Of a DNA stretch of 64,000 nt, positions 62,801 to 64,000 are shown one piece after another. Each line of letters begins with the position of its first letter. Within the stretch, counting starts at the first letter, position 1. The notes beneath the pieces were generated by a model. It was given only the letters and a program-made list of their open reading frames with translations. It did no database searches and was not told the origin of the DNA. The position numbers and the translations under genes are program-made. This DNA is from Neoarius graeffei (taxonomy: Eukaryota > Chordata > Actinopteri > Siluriformes > Ariidae). Location: contig NC_083575.1 in assembly GCF_027579695.1 (NCBI RefSeq), forward strand, positions 30,855,382 to 30,919,381, read 5' to 3'.

Positions 62801-63515
62801 AGCTTGAACTTGAAAGAGCAAGAGAGTGAGCAGGCAGGCGGGTGAGCGGGTGGGCAGGCAGGCGGGTGGGCGGGCGGGCGGATGGACTGAATGAATGAAT
62901 GAATGAATGAATCCCCCTTCGGGCCTTTCAGCCAGCAGGGGATAAAAACACAATTGATGTTTTAGAACCGTATGCTTAAAAATGAACTTACGTATTAATG
63001 TACTAATGTGTTTCTCTGCAACATGAGCTGAGAAAAGGTCCATGAGGTCATCCTTCAAGTTTCTCTTCAGCTTAGTTTCAATGTAGAACTTGTTCTTGAA
63101 AACAAAACAAAAAAATAATACAAATCAAGTTAGCTCAATCAAACACATTATTATTCAAAATAAATAGGTCATGTTCAGCTATGTTAATATGTTACCATAT
63201 AAATGAACACAGGGACGATGCACTGAACTGCAGCCATATATTGAGTGAAAGCAAGATTGAAGTTTTCAACAAAACTTTCAGGTCGGCTGTCCTTTGAAAA
63301 TAAAAGGAGAAATACTTAGTAATAAAACTAAAAAATCACTAAAACCAGCAGTCTTGTGAATGCAAGAATTTTCTCCCAAAGATGGTTTAAGTGAATACAA
63401 ATTTACACATACTTGCAACTCTAAGCACACTTGCTCTAAGTGAGATGTTATCTTCCATATCAGGTCACTGTAGAGATGGTCTGAGTATTGCTGGCACACA
63501 CATGTATAAACATGA
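46372..63515 (-). CDS. cacul1: CACUL1 (CDK2-associated cullin domain 1), C-terminal six exons
   Basis: Reverse-strand exons in order: 63515-63413, 63291-63196, 63094-62992, 54897-54808, 47445-47307 and 46411-46372. All borders are GT/AG and phases join exactly, giving 189 residues and a stop. Key stretches are [59 protein letters not shown] and [20 protein letters not shown], which match vertebrate CACUL1. CACUL1 is a cullin-repeat protein reported to bind and activate CDK2 and promote G1/S progression; it lacks the cullin C-terminal RING-binding part. The N-terminal exons lie beyond the right edge. Introns of 7-8 kb are transposon-filled. Confidence 0.92.
46412..47039. repeat. cacul1 intron with AT-rich palindromic stretch
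   Basis: 'caagtaataacgtgaaaagttt' near 46770 and 'aaacgtttcacgttataacgtga' near 46844 form inverted repeats, suggesting a small AT-rich MITE. Otherwise nothing seen. Confidence 0.35.
47040..47228. mobile_element. Solo end of the Tc1-like family seen at 12866-14190
   Basis: 'tgagatactggatttctgattttcatgagctataagccataatcag' through 'gatgcac' matches the terminal block of the LYST-intron element. No transposase part. Confidence 0.7.
47307..47445 (-). CDS. cacul1: cacul1 exon
   Basis: Acceptor tctcttcag, donor gtaaaa. [46 protein letters not shown] plus two bases. Confidence 0.92.
47505..47556. repeat. (TA)n microsatellite
   Basis: About 25 TA units between a CACUL1 exon and the next Tc1 element. 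Confidence 0.95.
47595..49180 (+). mobile_element. Tc1-like element, full length
   Basis: Ends tacagcgccctccacaattat and the inverse ending attgtggagggcgctgta, bounded by TA. Length 1586 bp, normal for Tc1. Confidence 0.95.
47967..48916 (+). pseudogene. Tc1-like transposase, stops and frameshift
   Basis: Starts [20 protein letters not shown] and holds the helix-turn-helix regions with stops (after VANKPG, and before RVASWG). Then [14 protein letters not shown] has the first Asp. A frameshift near 48455 leads into [32 protein letters not shown] (second Asp) and [12 protein letters not shown] (Glu). All three catalytic residues survive, but the frame does not. The frame ends at 48916 after FSHLVKC, slightly earlier than in related copies. 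Confidence 0.85.
49290..49648 (-). mobile_element. tRNA-headed SINE, type 2, 12-bp target duplication
   Basis: Reverse copy flanked by ggaataattaat at 49278-49289 and 49649-49660. It lacks about 15 bp near 'ctgtggaggaaaccc' relative to sister copies. Confidence 0.9.
49811..50512. mobile_element. MITE with long inverted ends, itself hit by a smaller MITE
   Basis: Ends aagctagccgcacactacgc and gcgtagtgtgcggctagctt. No transposase. Superfamily not decided, because no clear target duplication is seen. Confidence 0.8.
50071..50190. mobile_element. Small nested MITE, about 120 bp
   Basis: Inverted ends gctgaattacaaat and atttggaattcagc within the 49811-50512 element. Confidence 0.6.
50852..51872 (-). 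pseudogene. Tc1-like transposase of the outer element
   Basis: Start near 51872 ([13 protein letters not shown]), with a frameshift at a T-run near 51795. Then [20 protein letters not shown], the first Asp in [13 protein letters not shown], and the second in [14 protein letters not shown] frameshift near 51100 joins to [20 protein letters not shown] (Glu) and the C-terminus AAKGGSTKY. The triad is present but frames are broken at least twice. Confidence 0.85.
52027..53630 (+). mobile_element. Tc1-like element (inner), same family as 29870-33365
   Basis: Ends tacagtggggcaaaaaagta and ttttttgccccactgta. 1604 bp. Very similar to the copy at 29870, so both moved recently on this scale. Confidence 0.95.
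52394..53413 (+). pseudogene. Tc1-like transposase with lost catalytic Asp
   Basis: Open for 293 residues from [20 protein letters not shown] to CVAQRQP, where a TAA (53273) replaces the Gln codon seen in the sister copy. The remaining codons to the usual end (KGYITKY region) follow in frame. The first catalytic motif reads [14 protein letters not shown] to GTT turns the metal-binding Asp into Val. The second Asp (HDNDPKHTA) and the Glu ([10 protein letters not shown]) are kept. One codon is also missing near GVKTTVGAI. Inactive on two counts. Confidence 0.9.
53835..54366. other. cacul1 intron, (TA)n(CA)n then nothing recognised
   Basis: A TA/CA microsatellite at 53834-53870, then AT-rich intron without recognisable elements. 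Confidence 0.5.
54367..54787. mobile_element. MITE next to a CACUL1 splice donor
   Basis: Ends aagcccggtgcacacgggcga and the inverse tcgcctgtgtgcgccgggctt. TA lies on both sides (54365-54366, 54788-54789). 421 bp, no ORF. The right end is about 20 bp from the 54808 exon border. Confidence 0.75.
54808..54897 (-). CDS. cacul1: cacul1 exon
   Basis: Acceptor tttccattag, donor gtgaga. [30 protein letters not shown] plus one base. A MITE ends about 20 bp beyond the donor. Confidence 0.92.
54898..56260. other. cacul1 intron with a perfect hairpin
   Basis: No exon found. A 144-codon reverse frame at 55491-55925 is unrecognised and looks like chance. A 28-bp perfect stem lies at 56048-56108. Confidence 0.45.
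56048..56108. repeat. Perfect inverted repeat, 28-bp stem, 5-nt loop
   Basis: The left arm starts gagttctacagtatgattga, the loop is taaat (56076-56080), and the right arm is the exact reverse complement. Could be the remnant of a small MITE. Confidence 0.85.
56275..56425 (-). mobile_element. Type 2 SINE, internally deleted
   Basis: Has the 3' tail (catctcatctcatctcatta) and the tRNA head half, joined at 'tagccgctcgctttggggag'. About 220 bp of the middle is missing. Confidence 0.9.
56657..56682. repeat. Poly-G tract
   Basis: About 25 consecutive G in the spacer between the two SINEs. Confidence 0.9.
56690..57065 (-). mobile_element. Type 2 SINE, full length
   Basis: From 'ggtaatctcatctcattatctc' to 'ccaccgtgccgccc'. 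The tRNA head abuts the right copy of the 14-bp duplication. Confidence 0.9.
57080..57569. other. cacul1 intron, nothing recognised
   Basis: AT-rich; no exon or element identified. Confidence 0.45.
57570..59184 (+). mobile_element. Tc1-like element, full length (cagtggtgcttgaaagtt family)
   Basis: Ends tacagtggtgcttgaaagtt and the inverse aactttcaagcaccactgta. 1615 bp. Sister of 33389-34843. Confidence 0.95.
57940..58962 (+). pseudogene. Tc1-like transposase, several stops
   Basis: ATG at 57940 is followed by a shift ('atggcatgaacaaagg'). Long readable pieces at 58066-58425 ([20 protein letters not shown] ... [11 protein letters not shown] with the first Asp, then TGA) and 58492-58863 ([33 protein letters not shown] with the second Asp, then [10 protein letters not shown], where the catalytic Glu reads Lys). 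It stops at 58861 (TAG in place of TGG). The C-terminus GGHTRY is followed by TGA at 58962. Dead copy. Confidence 0.85.
59200..59605 (-). pseudogene. Tc1-like transposase fragment, reverse
   Basis: Reverse frame [45 protein letters not shown]: the central catalytic region of the same family as 57570, oriented oppositely and lacking both ends. It lies 16 bp from the full copy. Confidence 0.8.
59606..59760. repeat. (CATA)n and Tc1-like end fragment
   Basis: CATA repeats (59608-59630), then 'ggaacagcaaggccaattctt' and 'tgaagacatttgggtttcaaa', the terminal block of the family at 21048-22330. Confidence 0.7.
59938..60310 (+). pseudogene. Second LINE fragment, linker before the RT domain
   Basis: Shifting frames give fragments such as [45 protein letters not shown] and [12 protein letters not shown]. 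This is the region just before the reverse transcriptase in CR1/jockey-like LINEs. It is a different family from the L2-like element that follows. Many stops; only this piece is left. Confidence 0.55.
60370..62463 (+). pseudogene. L2-like reverse transcriptase, frameshifted, catalytic Asp lost
   Basis: Frames: endonuclease end at 60370-60480, with a (CAAA)n expansion at 60477-60516 in the coding part. [20 protein letters not shown] runs in the frame from 60764, then a shift near 61020 into the frame from 60990. That frame holds the [33 protein letters not shown] (motif A Asp), [15 protein letters not shown], and [11 protein letters not shown], where the expected second Asp of F/YADD is Asn (61800-61802). 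Another shift near 62090 leads to the C-terminus, [20 protein letters not shown] through SAIRLPNS at 62463. Not functional. Confidence 0.85.
60477..60516. repeat. (CAAA)n microsatellite inside LINE coding sequence
   Basis: About ten CAAA units in the endonuclease-RT linker. Confidence 0.9.
62814..62912. repeat. (GGGC/GGCA)n and (GAAT)n simple repeats
   Basis: Imperfect 4-bp repeats, gcgggtgggcaggcaggcgg, then gaatgaatgaatgaat, right after the LINE tail. Confidence 0.85.
62992..63094 (-). CDS. cacul1: cacul1 exon
   Basis: Acceptor gttttcaag, donor gtaagt. [34 protein letters not shown] plus one base. The L2-like LINE tail ends only about 180 bp away on the 3' side. Confidence 0.92.
63196..63291 (-). 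CDS. cacul1: cacul1 exon
   Basis: Acceptor ttttcaaag, donor gtaaca; 32 codons, phase 0 at both ends: [32 protein letters not shown]. Confidence 0.92.
63413..63515 (-). CDS. cacul1: cacul1 exon
   Basis: Acceptor cttgttcag, donor gtatgt. One base completes the previous codon, then [34 protein letters not shown]. Ends in phase 0. Confidence 0.92.
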
Positions 63516-63540
63516 CTGAACAAGAAGAAAAGCTTTGGTT

Positions 63541-63693
63541 ACATGACCCACATTTACAAGAAAAATAATGAACTGCATAAAATTTCATCAGATGGGTTGA
63601 GACAAATTAACTATCCACATGCAATTAAACCACCTAAAAACAAAATAATGTGGCTGCACATACACTTTATAAATGCAAAGAAATTACCCCCCC

Positions 63694-63724
<31 letters not shown>

Positions 63725-64000
63725 ACACAAACCTTCTAAATGCAATAAAACCACCCAATTGCAATATCACCAGAACTCTCAGTCACATTCATTAACCACT
63801 TTATCCTGATCAGGGCTGCAGTGGATCTGGAGCCTATCCAGGAACATGTGAGCATGTAATGGAAATACTGGATGGTTGCACCAAACAGATTTCCATATGT
63901 AGTCATTTTTCCCACAAAAAGTAAACCAATATTTCAGAAAAATAAGTACGTCCTATAATTCAGTAACATAGTGAACCATCTTTAGCATCCTTGGACTGGA
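63541..64000. other. cacul1 intron; poly-C/(CA)n and SINE tail fragment
   Basis: About 24 C followed by (AC)n at 63687-63730. At 63785-63850 'cactttatcctgatcagggctgcagtggatctggagcctatcc' is the 3' part of a fish SINE. No exon found up to the edge. Confidence 0.6.

Larger units (their letters stand above)
60362..62813 (+). mobile_element. L2-like LINE, 5'-truncated
   Basis: Begins inside the endonuclease C-terminus ([20 protein letters not shown]), continues through reverse transcriptase and a 3' UTR with 'ttgcactatattgcctttact', and ends 'gagcttgaacttgaaagagcaag'. The relic at 7200-9180 is related. The tail approaches a CACUL1 exon to within 180 bp. Confidence 0.85.

Noticed and set aside
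63541..64000. A further CACUL1 exon at the right edge
   Set aside because: I looked for the conserved stretch before HVYTCVCQQ and found only simple repeats and a SINE tail.

Overview
The window is nuclear DNA from a teleost fish. It carries spliced vertebrate genes in large introns and a very dense, nested load of fish-type transposons: many Tc1-like families, hAT, PIF/Harbinger-like, tRNA-headed SINEs, L2-like and R4-like LINEs and a Penelope fragment. The species cannot be fixed from the sequence alone. The SINE and Tc1 set would suit an otophysan such as a catfish, but that is only an impression.

There are two host genes, pointing towards each other. On the + strand, nine exons (4316-23673) encode the last 417 residues of LYST, the lysosomal trafficking regulator: the end of the BEACH domain and the WD40 repeats, down to a natural stop. 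The 3' UTR runs to about 24.7 kb. On the - strand, six exons (63515 down to 46372) encode the last 189 residues of CACUL1, the CDK2-associated cullin-domain protein; its 5' part lies beyond the right edge. All splice phases join without a break in both genes, so both look functional. The 24.7-46.3 kb interval between their 3' ends holds no recognisable host gene.

Layout. 1-4.3 kb: a 5' piece of an R4-like LINE, a THAP exon relic and a 1.5 kb hAT element. 4.3-24.7 kb: LYST exons with introns full of Tc1-like, SINE, L2-like, hAT and Harbinger insertions. 24.7-46.3 kb: intergenic repeats, including a Tc1 holding a THAP/minisatellite element, a Tc1 split by a Harbinger element, a Penelope GIY-YIG fragment split by another element, an R4-like LINE with a tRNA-like 5' end, and a MITE carrying a 40-bp minisatellite. 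46.3-63.5 kb: CACUL1 exons with more Tc1 elements, SINEs, MITEs and an L2-like LINE in the introns.

No transposase or reverse transcriptase here is clearly intact. Every one has stops, frameshifts, lost catalytic residues or nested insertions. Most nested insertions can be dated relative to each other because target-site duplications and the interrupted reading frames are still visible. I found no prokaryote-type system (operon, CRISPR, prophage). The observations most worth following are a two-SINE composite bracketed by a single 14-bp target duplication, a THAP-type element built around a giant GC-rich palindromic minisatellite, a duplicated THAP exon in a DNA transposon, and a tRNA-like 5' head on the R4-like LINE.
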